Shown: positions 6,967 to 15,624 of the stretch, in pieces
How the letters are laid out: each line of letters opens with the position of its first letter
Numbering within the stretch: position 1 is the stretch's first letter
From: Candidatus Bathyarchaeota archaeon
GTDB taxonomy: Archaea > Thermoproteota > Bathyarchaeia > 40CM-2-53-6 > DTDX01
DNA: 64,000 bases
Assembly: GCA_018396775.1 (NCBI GenBank)
Contig: JAGTRF010000005.1
Coordinates: forward strand, 42,747-106,746
Direction: 5' to 3'
The notes under the pieces: generated by a model
What the model was told of the DNA's origin: nothing
Seen by the model: the letters and a program-made list of their open reading frames with translations, nothing else
The model's database searches: none
Made by a program: the position numbers and the translations under genes

Positions 6967-9228
6967 CTAAAACATTTGAGCTGCCACATAAGCTTGACCA
7001 AGTGATACACCGCCATCTCCGCAAGGAACTTTCCTAGGATAAAAAAACTTTAAACCATTTGCTTCAACAATCCCTCTTATAATTTGTGTTATATGCTCAT
7101 TGCATGCTACACCTCCAGAGAAACCTATAAATTTAACTCCAAGCCTCTCAGCTTCAAGCACAGTAAATTCAGCTAAGCTTTTAGCAATGTATTCTTGAGC
7201 TGAATAAGCTAAGTTTTTAACGCTTTCTTTATTAAGGAGATGAAAGATTTCTTTTAAAAGGTTTTTTGTTTCAATAATGTTTCCTTTAAAGCTTAAAGGT
7301 AAATTTAAAACGTTTTTTCCACCTTTAGCAGCAGCTTCAAGCTTCATAGCAGGTTCCCCTTCATAAGTTCTTTCATAACAAACTCCTAGAACAGCTGAAA
7401 CAGCGTCTAAAAGCCTACCGCAGCTTGAGGTTTCAGGGGCCTTCTTTTTTCTAGCATTTTTTAAAATTATTTCAGCTTCAATTCTTCCATTAGGAAAGCA
7501 ATTTGCTTTGCTCAAAAACCATTCTTCAAACTTTTCTTCATCCTTTAATATTGCAGCAGCCATTCTTAAAGGATATTTAGTAGCTAAGTCTCCTCCAATC
7601 ATTAAATGTTTTTCTAAATAACCTAAACGCTTAAATTCTTTTCCATAACAATATAAAATTTCTCCACCCCAAGCTGACTTATCTATTCCATAACCAAACC
7701 CATCGCACGCTATCCCTATAATTTCATCTAAACTATATTCAGCTATTAATTTAGCTATATGCGCGTGGTGATGTTGAATTTGAAAAACAGGCGCATTTAT
7801 TTCTTCGCTTAACTTTAAAGCTAAACGTGTTGTATTAAAAGTTGGATGTAAATCACAAGCTATGCAATCAACTTCGCTTTTAACCAACTTAATTAAATTT
7901 CTTGTAGCTTCTTCAAGAAAAATTAATGTTTCAAGATTTTCCACATCCCCTATATGCTGAGATAAAAAAGCTTTATCCTTAAGAATTATGCATGAAGTTG
8001 CATTAAGCTCCGCTCCAACTCCTAAAACGCAATTTTTAGCTTCCTTAATCTTCACAGGCTCAGGCGCATAACCTCTAGATCTTCTAAGAAAGCTTAATTC
8101 TCCATCAACAACCTTAACCACTGAATCATCGCATCTTTGAGCTATATCTCTATCATGAAAAAGATAATAATCAACTATCCCCTTAAACTTTTCAATTGCT
8201 TCTTGATTAGATATTGCTATAGGTTGATTTGGAGGGTTAGCGCTTGTCATAACAAATGCAGGTTCTTTAGCTTCTTTAAAAAGCATTAAATGCAACCCTG
8301 TATAAGGAAGCATAACTCCAACGCTATCTAAACCTGGGCTTATTTCTTCAGATAAATAATAATTTTCACTTTTTTTAAGCAATACAATTGGTTTAGCTGG
8401 AGATGTGAGAAGCTGAGCTTCTTTAAAGGAAACTTCAGCGAATGAAGCTGCAGCTTTAATGCTTCTAGCCATAATCGCAAACGGTTTTTGAGATCTATGC
8501 TTAGCTTTCCTTAATTTAATTATCGGTTTAGAGTTAAGGGTTGAAGTCGCTATATGAAAGCCCCCGTTTCCTTTAACAGCTAAAATAAATCCTTCCTCAA
8601 TTAATTTTCCAGCTTCAACAATTGGGTTTTCAATATTTAGTATTTCTCCATTAGCTTCAGTTAGATAAGCTTTTGGACCGCATTCATGGCAAGCTATTGT
8701 TTGAGCATGAAACCTTCTATTCAAAGGATCTTTATATTCTTTTTCGCATTCTTTGCACATAATAAACTTTCTCATAGTTGTGTTAACTCTATCATATGGA
8801 AGATCAGTTATTATCGTGAATCTTGGACCACAATTAGTACATGTTATAAAAAAATAGTTGAATCTCCGATTTTTAGGATCCATAAGCTCAGCAGCGCATT
8901 CATCGCATATAGATAAATCAGCTGGAGCTATTGAACCTGAAAAAACCTTTTCTAAAGGGCTTAACTCGATTTTAAAATCTTTAAAAGTTTCTCCCCCGCT
9001 TAGATACTTCACCTCAATATTTTGAATAATTGCTGAAGGAGGCTTTTTATTCTTTAAATCCTCTAGAAAACCTGAAATTTCTTCATTAGAGCCTTCAATT
9101 AAAACTTCAACTACTCCATTTCTATTTCTAACATAACCCTTTAAACCACGTTTTGAAGCTAACCGATAAATAAATGGTCTAAACCCAACCCCTTGAACTC
9201 TACCTGAAACAGTTATTAAAGCCTTCAA
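6967..9228 (-). CDS. hypF: Carbamoyltransferase HypF
   Basis: A 753-residue protein with the complete HypF order: acylphosphatase domain (residues 1-90, GRVQGVGFRPFIYRLA), two zinc fingers of CxxC-x18-CxxC type (about 108-185), a YrdC-like domain that makes carbamoyl-adenylate (about 200-385, with KGNGGFHIA), and a Kae1-like transferase domain (about 400-753, with HHHAHIAKLIAEY and GFSGGVACNEHI). It converts carbamoyl phosphate into the cyanide ligand precursor loaded on HypE. The start is TTG. It is cotranscribed with hycI, 12 bases upstream of it. Confidence 0.96.
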   Translation of the reverse strand: MKALITVSGRVQGVGFRPFIYRLASKRGLKGYVRNRNGVVEVLIEGSNEEISGFLEDLKNKKPPSAIIQNIEVKYLSGGETFKDFKIELSPLEKVFSGSIAPADLSICDECAAELMDPKNRRFNYFFITCTNCGPRFTIITDLPYDRVNTTMRKFIMCKECEKEYKDPLNRRFHAQTIACHECGPKAYLTEANGEILNIENPIVEAGKLIEEGFILAVKGNGGFHIATSTLNSKPIIKLRKAKHRSQKPFAIMARSIKAAASFAEVSFKEAQLLTSPAKPIVLLKKSENYYLSEEISPGLDSVGVMLPYTGLHLMLFKEAKEPAFVMTSANPPNQPIAISNQEAIEKFKGIVDYYLFHDRDIAQRCDDSVVKVVDGELSFLRRSRGYAPEPVKIKEAKNCVLGVGAELNATSCIILKDKAFLSQHIGDVENLETLIFLEEATRNLIKLVKSEVDCIACDLHPTFNTTRLALKLSEEINAPVFQIQHHHAHIAKLIAEYSLDEIIGIACDGFGYGIDKSAWGGEILYCYGKEFKRLGYLEKHLMIGGDLATKYPLRMAAAILKDEEKFEEWFLSKANCFPNGRIEAEIILKNARKKKAPETSSCGRLLDAVSAVLGVCYERTYEGEPAMKLEAAAKGGKNVLNLPLSFKGNIIETKNLLKEIFHLLNKESVKNLAYSAQEYIAKSLAEFTVLEAERLGVKFIGFSGGVACNEHITQIIRGIVEANGLKFFYPRKVPCGDGGVSLGQAYVAAQMF

Positions 9229-9326
9229 AACTGTCTTTTCACCAGCTTAAAAATTATTTTAACAGTGTGAAACTTAAATTTATTTATAGCTTTACAATTC
9301 TCTTTCATTCCTTTAGGAGAACAAAG

Positions 9327-10097
9327 ATGAAAATTGTTAAAACTCTTGTAAGAAAACTTGATTTAAACAAAGGTTTAGTTGAAGATGTTTTAGACGATGT
9401 TGCAGTTGAGACACCTGTAAAAATATATTTAAATAATGAATTTTACGCAACATTGATGGCTACACCTAATCAATTAAAAGAGTTAGCTGTAGGATTCTTA
9501 ATAGGAGAAGCTTTAATAAAAAATATGAATGAAATTAAAGAGGTTAAAATTGAAGATTCAAGCGTTAAAATAAATTTAATTGAGAAGAAAGCTGTAAACC
9601 ATACGAGAAAGCTTATTTTAACAGCTTGCACCTCAAGCGAGGATTTTATAAACCAGTTATTGAATTCTGAAACACCTATTGTAGAATCAAATTATAAGAT
9701 TAAAGCTTTTGAAGCTTCAGAAATGATGGAAGAATGCATTAAAAAAGCTGAGTTCTCTAGAATTACTGGAGGCGTGCATTTTGCTGGTGTATTTCAAGAT
9801 AAAGAGCTAAAAGCTTTTGCTGAAGATGTTGGTCGCCATAACGCTATGGATAAAGCTATAGGTTTAGCAGCCTTAAATAATATTAAATTTCAAAATTCTG
9901 TATTAGTTTCTTCTGGAAGGCAGCCTGCAGATATGGTTTTAAAAGCAGCTAGAGCTGGGCTACCCATCTTAGTTTCAATGAGAGCTCCTTTGTTATCAGG
10001 AATAAATGTTGCTAAAGCGCTAGGAGTCACCTTAATTGGCTTTGCTAGAAAATGGAGAATGAATATTTACTCCTTTCCTGAAAGGATATTAATTTAA
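9327..10097 (+). CDS. fdhD: FdhD-type sulfur carrier for Mo/W enzymes
   Basis: A 256-residue FdhD family protein. Visible landmarks are LATPNQLKELAVGFLIGEAL (here with MATPNQ), RITGGVHFAGVF, AEDVGRHNAMDKAIG and the C-terminal GVTLIGFARKWRMNIYSFPE. FdhD passes sulfur from a desulfurase to the molybdenum or tungsten cofactor of formate dehydrogenase. The ATG at 9327 follows TTAGGAG; an in-frame GTG at 9267 would add 20 residues without family similarity. At the catalytic CxxC place the protein reads TACTSSED, so the second cysteine is replaced by serine. The gene is divergent from hypF. Confidence 0.9.
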   Translation: MKIVKTLVRKLDLNKGLVEDVLDDVAVETPVKIYLNNEFYATLMATPNQLKELAVGFLIGEALIKNMNEIKEVKIEDSSVKINLIEKKAVNHTRKLILTACTSSEDFINQLLNSETPIVESNYKIKAFEASEMMEECIKKAEFSRITGGVHFAGVFQDKELKAFAEDVGRHNAMDKAIGLAALNNIKFQNSVLVSSGRQPADMVLKAARAGLPILVSMRAPLLSGINVAKALGVTLIGFARKWRMNIYSFPERILI

Positions 10098-10138
10098 GGA
10101 GTAAAAACTTATTAATTATCAAAAGTTTTTGATAGATA

Positions 10139-10570
10139 GTGTTAGCTTTGAGTGGCGAGAGGGTCAACATCATTAAGGAGAGAGCGAGAGCGTTCTTGGA
10201 GTTATCTAGGGATCTGCTTGAGAAGGGTAGGTTGGACATAGCTTCATTCAATATTCATCAAGCATGCCAGCTTAGGATTAAGGCTGCGTTGCTGAGGCTT
10301 AGCGGGGAGGCGCCGAGAGTTCATGGTCTTAGGGAGCTTTTAGGAATGCTGGCTAAGAGGCTAGAGGAATCGAATTACACCAACGAATCTGGTAGCATAG
10401 TAGACTTCGTAAGGAAGCATAGGGATCCCTTAATTGATGTAGAAAGCGCCTACGCGGAGTCTAGATATGGAATAACAACAGCGACGAGAAAGAGCTTGAA
10501 GGAAATGATCAAAATGGCTGAAGAGCTGTTTAACCTTCTTGAGCTGGTGGAGAAGGATGTACTGGGTTAA
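10139..10570 (+). CDS. HEPN domain protein (toxin-like half of a HEPN/MNT pair)
   Basis: About 143 residues of all-helical HEPN fold. FNIHQACQLRIKAALLRL in the first half and VESAYAESRYG near the end are the typical HEPN landmarks (the latter corresponds to AYIPTRY in relatives). HEPN proteins of this class are RNases or inactive partners in toxin-antitoxin pairs with minimal nucleotidyltransferases. The next gene overlaps its 3' end by 14 bases. GTG at 10139 or TTG at 10148 may be the start; neither has a good SD. Base composition is clearly richer in G and C than the neighbours and arginine is often AGG, suggesting recent transfer. Confidence 0.8.
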   Translation: MLALSGERVNIIKERARAFLELSRDLLEKGRLDIASFNIHQACQLRIKAALLRLSGEAPRVHGLRELLGMLAKRLEESNYTNESGSIVDFVRKHRDPLIDVESAYAESRYGITTATRKSLKEMIKMAEELFNLLELVEKDVLG

Positions 10571-10889
10571 ATATCATTTGAACTACTTGAGGAACTGGAG
10601 GAAGGCTGTGGAGGCTATATCAAAGGCATTGAAGGATTTAGCGGTGGAGGCTGAGGTTTATGTTGTTGGAGGAGCAGCTGAGGGAAGGCTTACAGTATTG
10701 AGCGATATAGACGTGTTGATATGCGTGAGCTCATCCAGCTCAAGGGAGGAACTGGCCCAATTGAGGAAGCAGGTACTAGCTATGGCTATGGATAAATATG
10801 GCTTACCATGGGACTATCCGGTGGAACTGCATGTATACGTTAAGGAGGAGTGTAAGGAGATTTTAAAGAAAGCGAAGAGAGCTCAATGA
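10557..10889 (+). CDS. Minimal nucleotidyltransferase (MNT, antitoxin-like)
   Basis: About 110 residues. The pol-beta-type signature VVGGAAEGRLTVLSDIDVLI carries the D-x-D metal-binding pair (SDIDVLI); the usual GS is GG here. Partner MNT enzymes of HEPN toxins act as antitoxins, in some systems by adding AMP groups to the toxin. The ATG at 10557 lies inside the HEPN gene and follows GGTGGAGAAGG, so translation is coupled; an earlier in-frame ATG at 10539 is less likely. It shares the GC-richer composition of the HEPN gene. The 113 bases after it contain no gene. Confidence 0.8.
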   Translation: MYWVKYHLNYLRNWRKAVEAISKALKDLAVEAEVYVVGGAAEGRLTVLSDIDVLICVSSSSSREELAQLRKQVLAMAMDKYGLPWDYPVELHVYVKEECKEILKKAKRAQ

Positions 10890-11002
10890 GGTAGGGACTT
10901 TGACGAGCTTAAAGCAACAATCGCATCACAATAATAATGGTAGAAACACTCGAATAACGCTTAAAGCATACCGAAATCACTCTTTATAATGAGGGAGGTA
11001 AA

Positions 11003-12091
11003 ATGCTTAATCCTTCAGAAAAGCTAGTTAAAGCAGCAAAAGTAGTTTTGAAAGAAGTTTTAAACGTTAAAAAGGGGGAGCGCGCTCTTATAATTGCTAA
11101 TCCAAAAAAGGATAGCTTAGAAATTTCTCAAGCCTTGTATCAAGCCTTTATCGAAAGCGATGCCCTTCCAACATTAATGCTTCAACCTGTAAAATCCAGC
11201 TTCGATTATATGAATTTAGAAGTTAGAGCTGCTATAGCTTCTGCTCCTCAAATAGTATGCTCTATAAGCCATGAAAGATTAGGTAAAGATCCTGTTTATT
11301 TAAAAGAGCCTCAACTAGCTAGCGATGGAAAAAAATACGATAATATTTTCGAGTTTTTGCTTGCTGAAAAAAAGATTAGAGGTTTTTGGAGTCCAGGAAT
11401 AACTAAAAAGATTTTTACTGAAACAGTTTTAATCAACTATGAGAAGTTAAAGCAAAGATGCAGTTTAACAAAAGATTTTTTAAGCGGAGCTTCTGAAGTT
11501 AAAATCCAAACTTTAAAAGGGACAAACTTCATTTTTAGCATTGAAGGTAGAAGCGTTAAAGTGGATGATGGAGATTTTAGCGAGTTTGGGAAAGGTGGAA
11601 ACCTGCCTGCTGGAGAAATATTTGTTTCACCAGTTGTAGGCTCATCTAAAGGTGTGCTTATTATTGATGGAAGCATCTCCATGGAGAAAACTGTTCTTTT
11701 AAAATCTCCGGTTAAAATTGAAGTTGAAAATGGTTATATAAAAAAGATTTCTGGTGGTTCAGAAGCTGAAACCTTAAAAAGATTGATTAAAAAAGCTTCT
11801 GTTCAACCATATAAGCTTGCTGAAAACGGAATTTTATCTAAAGATAAAGCCTTAGAATACTCTAGAAATGCTATGCATATAGGTGAATTTGGTTTAGGTT
11901 TAAATGATAAAGCTAAAATAGTTGGTAACGTGCTTGAAGATGAAAAAGTTTTAGGAACAATTCACATTGCTATAGGTTCAAATTATGATGAAGATGCTCA
12001 AGCTTTAATTCATTATGATTGCGTTATTAAAAAACCGTCAGTTTTTATTGATGGTAAACCGCTTATGAAGAATGGTGAATTAATGGTTTAA
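11003..12091 (+). CDS. M29-family aminopeptidase
   Basis: A 362-residue protein that fits the thermophilic M29 metallo-aminopeptidase family: an N-terminal NPSEKLVKAAKVVLKEVLNV domain, then NLPAGEIFVSP with the first glutamate ligand, NAMHIGEFGLGLN with the next glutamate, and HIAIGSNYDEDAQALIHYD near the C-terminus with the histidine, tyrosine and aspartate positions. These cytosolic enzymes remove N-terminal residues from peptides using two Co/Zn ions. The ATG follows GGGAGG. The HAD phosphatase starts 13 bases downstream, so the two are probably one transcript. The physiological substrate cannot be told from sequence. Confidence 0.8.
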   Translation: MLNPSEKLVKAAKVVLKEVLNVKKGERALIIANPKKDSLEISQALYQAFIESDALPTLMLQPVKSSFDYMNLEVRAAIASAPQIVCSISHERLGKDPVYLKEPQLASDGKKYDNIFEFLLAEKKIRGFWSPGITKKIFTETVLINYEKLKQRCSLTKDFLSGASEVKIQTLKGTNFIFSIEGRSVKVDDGDFSEFGKGGNLPAGEIFVSPVVGSSKGVLIIDGSISMEKTVLLKSPVKIEVENGYIKKISGGSEAETLKRLIKKASVQPYKLAENGILSKDKALEYSRNAMHIGEFGLGLNDKAKIVGNVLEDEKVLGTIHIAIGSNYDEDAQALIHYDCVIKKPSVFIDGKPLMKNGELMV

Positions 12092-12104
12092 GGGGGAAAA
12101 GCTT

Positions 12105-12791
12105 ATTAAAGCATTAGCTTTAGATATTGATGGGACAATTACAAATCAAAAAGGAATGCTTGATTTAAAAGCTGTAGAAATAATAAGAAATCTTGAAGAA
12201 GCTGGAGTTTCAGTCTTCTTAATTACTGGAAGAAACTTTTGTGTAACAAGCGCTATAACAAAGTATTTAGGAACATGCGGTTTAGCAGCTGCTGAAAACG
12301 GTGGAATAATATGGAATGGCTTTAAAAAAACATGTTTAGGCGTTAAGGAAAGAGCTGAAGAAGGCTTAAAAGTTTTAATGAAAAGATTTAGCGATAAAAT
12401 TGTTATTGTTAATTCTCCATATAGAGAAACTGATGTTTTAGTTAAAAGAACTTTTGATTTAAATGAAGCTAATGAAGCGTTAATGGAAAGCGGTGTTAAA
12501 GCACGCATGCTGGATAGCGGTGTAGTATATCATATAGTTGATAGCTCTGTAAATAAAGGTGAAGCTTTAAGAAAGCTTGCTGAAGCATCTAAATTAAATG
12601 TGAAAGATGTAGCTGCTATAGGTGATAATTTAAATGATATAGATATGCTTAAGGCAGCTGGGTTTGGGGTTGCTGTCGCTAACGCGCCTAAAGCTTTAAA
12701 AAATGTAGCTGATTATATATGTAAAGGAGAGTATGCAGAGGGCTTTAAAGAAGTTGTGCTTTTAATATTTAATGAATTAAGGCTTAAATAA
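12105..12791 (+). CDS. HAD phosphatase, phosphoglycolate phosphatase-like, ATT start
   Basis: A 228-residue HAD superfamily protein of the archaeal phosphoglycolate/sucrose-phosphate phosphatase type: motif I LDIDGTIT at the very N-terminus, motif II LITGRN, motif III lysine in the VNKGEALRKL region, motif IV AIGDNLNDIDML. The only ATG (12156) lies after motif I and so cannot be the start. Upstream in frame there is no ATG, GTG or TTG before the stop of the preceding gene; ATT at 12105 sits 8 bases behind GGGGG and gives a family-like KALALDIDGT beginning. It ends convergently with the DUF89 gene, overlapping it by 15 bases. Confidence 0.85.
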   Translation: MKALALDIDGTITNQKGMLDLKAVEIIRNLEEAGVSVFLITGRNFCVTSAITKYLGTCGLAAAENGGIIWNGFKKTCLGVKERAEEGLKVLMKRFSDKIVIVNSPYRETDVLVKRTFDLNEANEALMESGVKARMLDSGVVYHIVDSSVNKGEALRKLAEASKLNVKDVAAIGDNLNDIDMLKAAGFGVAVANAPKALKNVADYICKGEYAEGFKEVVLLIFNELRLK

Positions 12792-13655
12792 TTTAATTAC
12801 CGCTTGCCCTCTTTCTACTCCTAAGCTTTCAGCAACTGGAGAGCATTTTGCTGTAAGAAGATAAGCTATTGGAGTTTCTAAATTCTCTTCAGTTAAAGAT
12901 TCGTAATGAGCCATACCTTTAGCGATTATTAAATCTGAATTTAATAATTCTTTTTTAATTTTTAAGGGAAGCTTGCTTAAAGAAAAACCTATGCAATTCA
13001 ATTTAACAACTAATGTTTTATCTGAAATTTCAGTTAACCTAGCGTATTCTAAATCTTTTATTGTAGCATCATTCATAGCTGGATAAGCTTTAACTGCAAT
13101 AATCAATTTAGAACCTAAACTTTTAATTTGTTGAGCTAAAAGCTTATCAATAATAACTTCTCCTGCATTATCTACAAATAAAGAAACTTTTCTTGAAGAT
13201 TTAATAATATCATAAATTTTTTTGCTTTCATCAATCCCCACTTTTCCTTCCTTAAAAAACTTAAGTAAATCGTTTATTGAAAATAAATGTTCAGGAATAT
13301 CAAACTCTATATTATTAGCTACAGCTGAATAAAAACATGATTTTTTAAATTTTAAAAGTTCATCATTAAGTTTATAAAGCTCACTTTCAAGGTTTGGTAA
13401 AATTTTTAATGCTATAGCATTTGAAACCTCTTTTTCACGTTTATAAATATCATTGTTTCCAGTTTCTAATTTAATAATTTTCTCTCTTAATGCTCCAAGC
13501 TCGCTTGGAGTCGACTTCTCGTTTATATGCTTAGCTAGAATTTTAATAAATTTAATTGTTGCTTTAACCCTTCTCTCATAATTGTTTGTAGCTTTTTGAA
13601 TTTCAATTAAACCTCTTTGAATTAAGCATGGAATGCATTCAGGTTTAATTCGCAA
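12777..13655 (-). CDS. DUF89/ARMT1-type damage-control phosphatase
   Basis: A 292-residue protein that opens with the DUF89 signature CIPCLIQRGLIEI, followed by a helical N-terminal part and the metal-binding core: FVDNAGEVIIDKLLA, then AVKAYPAMNDAT, and SDLIIAKGMAHYESLTEE. Members are metal-dependent phosphatases thought to hydrolyse damaged or excess phosphometabolites such as sugar phosphates. Start is TTG after AAGGAGAAAA. It is followed on the other strand by the HAD phosphatase and preceded by TPI, which shares its strand with a 19-base gap, so a carbon-metabolism repair role is plausible but inferred. Confidence 0.82.
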   Translation of the reverse strand: MRIKPECIPCLIQRGLIEIQKATNNYERRVKATIKFIKILAKHINEKSTPSELGALREKIIKLETGNNDIYKREKEVSNAIALKILPNLESELYKLNDELLKFKKSCFYSAVANNIEFDIPEHLFSINDLLKFFKEGKVGIDESKKIYDIIKSSRKVSLFVDNAGEVIIDKLLAQQIKSLGSKLIIAVKAYPAMNDATIKDLEYARLTEISDKTLVVKLNCIGFSLSKLPLKIKKELLNSDLIIAKGMAHYESLTEENLETPIAYLLTAKCSPVAESLGVERGQAVIKLFKP

Positions 13656-13674
13656 TTAAAATTTTCTCCTTCTT

Positions 13675-14370
13675 TTACTCAGTTTTTCGAGAGGCTTCAG
13701 CTAAATCAAGCAAAGCTTCTTCTTGATTTTTAGCTTTAACCACTCCACTAGCTACTAAAACTCCTTTAGCGCCAAGCTTTAAAGCAGCTGAAACATCTTC
13801 TCCTTTAGTTATTCCAGCTCCGCATAAAACAATAACTTTAGAGTTAACTTTTTCAATAACTGCTACTGCTCCTTTAACTATTTCAGGTTTAGCTTTAGAT
13901 ACAGCTATCCCTGAACCTATAAGCTCAGGGGGCTCAATAGCAACCATAACGGGATTTAATGCAGCAGCCGCGGCGCTGGCTTTTTCAGTATCAGCGCAAA
14001 CAACTGAAATCATTTCCAAGCTTTTAAGCCTATTTATAACTTCATCTATTTCAGACAACTTTATTTGTCTTTCAGAATGATTTATCAAGCTTCCAGCAGC
14101 GCCAGCATCTTTTATAGCTTCCGCAGTAACATAACCTGTGTAAGCGCCTGGTTTAAATGGGTCAACATGCTGAGCGAAAACTGGGACCTCAACTTCCATA
14201 GCTATTTTACGCAAGTCAGTTAATTGAGGTGCAACTCCTATGCAAACTCCAGTTTCTCTAGAAGTTTTTTCAGCTATTTTCGCGAGATTAAAAGCTTTTT
14301 CTCCAGTTGCTTCAGCATAAGCTTTAAAATTCACTAAAATAAGTGGCGTAGAAATATTTTTTAAAATCAA
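13675..14370 (-). CDS. tpiA: Triosephosphate isomerase (archaeal type)
   Basis: A 231-residue protein, the short length normal for archaeal TPI. Catalytic residues are in place: asparagine and lysine in LVNFKAYAEATG, histidine in LINHSERQ, glutamate in VAIEPPELIGSG, and phosphate-binding CGAGITKGEDV and GVLVASGVV. It interconverts dihydroxyacetone phosphate and glyceraldehyde 3-phosphate. Start is TTG after GGAGG. It is divergent from the FBP aldolase/phosphatase gene, which uses the same triose phosphates. Confidence 0.95.
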   Translation of the reverse strand: MILKNISTPLILVNFKAYAEATGEKAFNLAKIAEKTSRETGVCIGVAPQLTDLRKIAMEVEVPVFAQHVDPFKPGAYTGYVTAEAIKDAGAAGSLINHSERQIKLSEIDEVINRLKSLEMISVVCADTEKASAAAAALNPVMVAIEPPELIGSGIAVSKAKPEIVKGAVAVIEKVNSKVIVLCGAGITKGEDVSAALKLGAKGVLVASGVVKAKNQEEALLDLAEASRKTE

Positions 14371-14484
14371 AATGCCTCGCCTCCTTTAAGCTATTAAACA
14401 ATTATTATAAAAGTTTTTCTAAGCATCTAAAATAAAAAAGTTAAAAAGCGAAAAGCTTACTTAATATTAGTTAAGGTGGGTAAA

Positions 14485-15606
14485 ATGGTTGAAAAAGTAA
14501 CTATAAGCTTAATTAAAGCTGATATAGGGTCAGTTGCAGGGCATCATATCGTTAAAGAAGAGCAAAAAGATTTAGCTAGAAAACTTCTTGAAAAAGCTAA
14601 AAAGGAAAATCTTTTAATTGATTGTTATGTTTTTAATTGTGGAGATGACCTTGAGCTTTTAATGACTCATAACAATGGTGAAAACAACCCTAAAATTCAT
14701 GAGTTAGCATGGAACACTTTTAAAGAAGTTACAGAGAAAGTATCTAAAAAATTCAAGTTATATGCTGCTGGTCAAGATTTATTAACTGAAGCTTTCAGTG
14801 GGAATGTGAAAGGTATGGGTCCAGGAGTAGCTGAGATGGAAATTGTTGAAAGACAAAGCGAACCTATAATTGTTTTTGCAGCTGATAAAACTGAACCTGG
14901 AGCTTTTAATCTTCCTTTATTCAAAATCTTCGCTGACCCCACTTCAACCGCAGGCTTAGTAATAGATCCATCAATGCATGAAGGCTTTACTTTTAGAGTA
15001 ATGGATGTAATTGAGCATAAAACTGTTGATTTACAATGTCCAGCTGAAATGTATGATTTGCTTGGATTAATTGGGACAACAAGCCGATACGTAATTGAAA
15101 GAGTTTTTAGAACAAAAGATAAATTGTTAGCAGCTGTATCAAGTACAACTAGATTAAGCTTAATAGCTGGTAAATACGTTGGGAAAGATGATCCATGCAT
15201 GATTGTTAGATGCCAGCATGGTTTACCAGCTGTTGGAGAAGTTTTAGTTCCATTCGGTTTTCCTCATTTAGTAGCAGGGTTTATGAGAGGATCTCATACA
15301 GGTCCATTAATGCCTGTAGGCTTAAAAGACGCTAGATGCACTCTTTTTGATGGGCCTCCAAGAATAGTGGCTTTAGGATTTAATGTTTCAGATGGTCAAT
15401 TAATAGGGGTTAAAGGGAATGAGCCTGCAGATTTATTTGAGGATGTAGCTTTTGATAGAGCTAGAGCTTTAGCTAATGAAGCAGCTGATTATATTAGGCG
15501 GCATGGAGAATTTATGCCAGCTAGATTAGGGCCGGAAGAAATGGAGTATACAACGCTTCCTAAAATTTTAGAAAAATTAAAAGATAGATTTGTAAAAGTG
15601 AGTTAA
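14485..15606 (+). CDS. fbp: Bifunctional fructose-1,6-bisphosphate aldolase/phosphatase
   Basis: A 373-residue type V FBPase of archaea and deep-branching bacteria. It condenses the two triose phosphates to fructose bisphosphate and dephosphorylates it in the same active site, which makes gluconeogenesis one-directional. The N-terminus ISLIKADIGSVAGHH, the metal-binding segments ELAWNTFKEVTEK and GQDLLTEAF, FADKTEPGAF (here FAADKTEPGAFN), and DGPPRIVALGFNVSDGQL match the family end to end. The ATG at 14485 follows AAGGTGG; a GTG nine bases earlier is less likely. Sharing a divergent intergenic region with tpiA suggests linked control. Confidence 0.96.
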   Translation: MVEKVTISLIKADIGSVAGHHIVKEEQKDLARKLLEKAKKENLLIDCYVFNCGDDLELLMTHNNGENNPKIHELAWNTFKEVTEKVSKKFKLYAAGQDLLTEAFSGNVKGMGPGVAEMEIVERQSEPIIVFAADKTEPGAFNLPLFKIFADPTSTAGLVIDPSMHEGFTFRVMDVIEHKTVDLQCPAEMYDLLGLIGTTSRYVIERVFRTKDKLLAAVSSTTRLSLIAGKYVGKDDPCMIVRCQHGLPAVGEVLVPFGFPHLVAGFMRGSHTGPLMPVGLKDARCTLFDGPPRIVALGFNVSDGQLIGVKGNEPADLFEDVAFDRARALANEAADYIRRHGEFMPARLGPEEMEYTTLPKILEKLKDRFVKVS

Positions 15607-15624
15607 TCCTCTTATTTTTATTTT

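Noticed and set aside
8686..8916. Plus-strand open frame inside hypF
   Set aside because: It lies opposite the zinc-finger segment of HypF and has no features of its own.
10890..11002. Attachment site or repeat bounding the HEPN/MNT module
   Set aside because: No direct or inverted repeat longer than chance is shared with the 10098-10138 gap.
14772..15200. 142-codon minus-strand frame inside the FBP aldolase/phosphatase gene
   Set aside because: The plus-strand protein is conserved over its whole length; the antisense frame is composition-driven.
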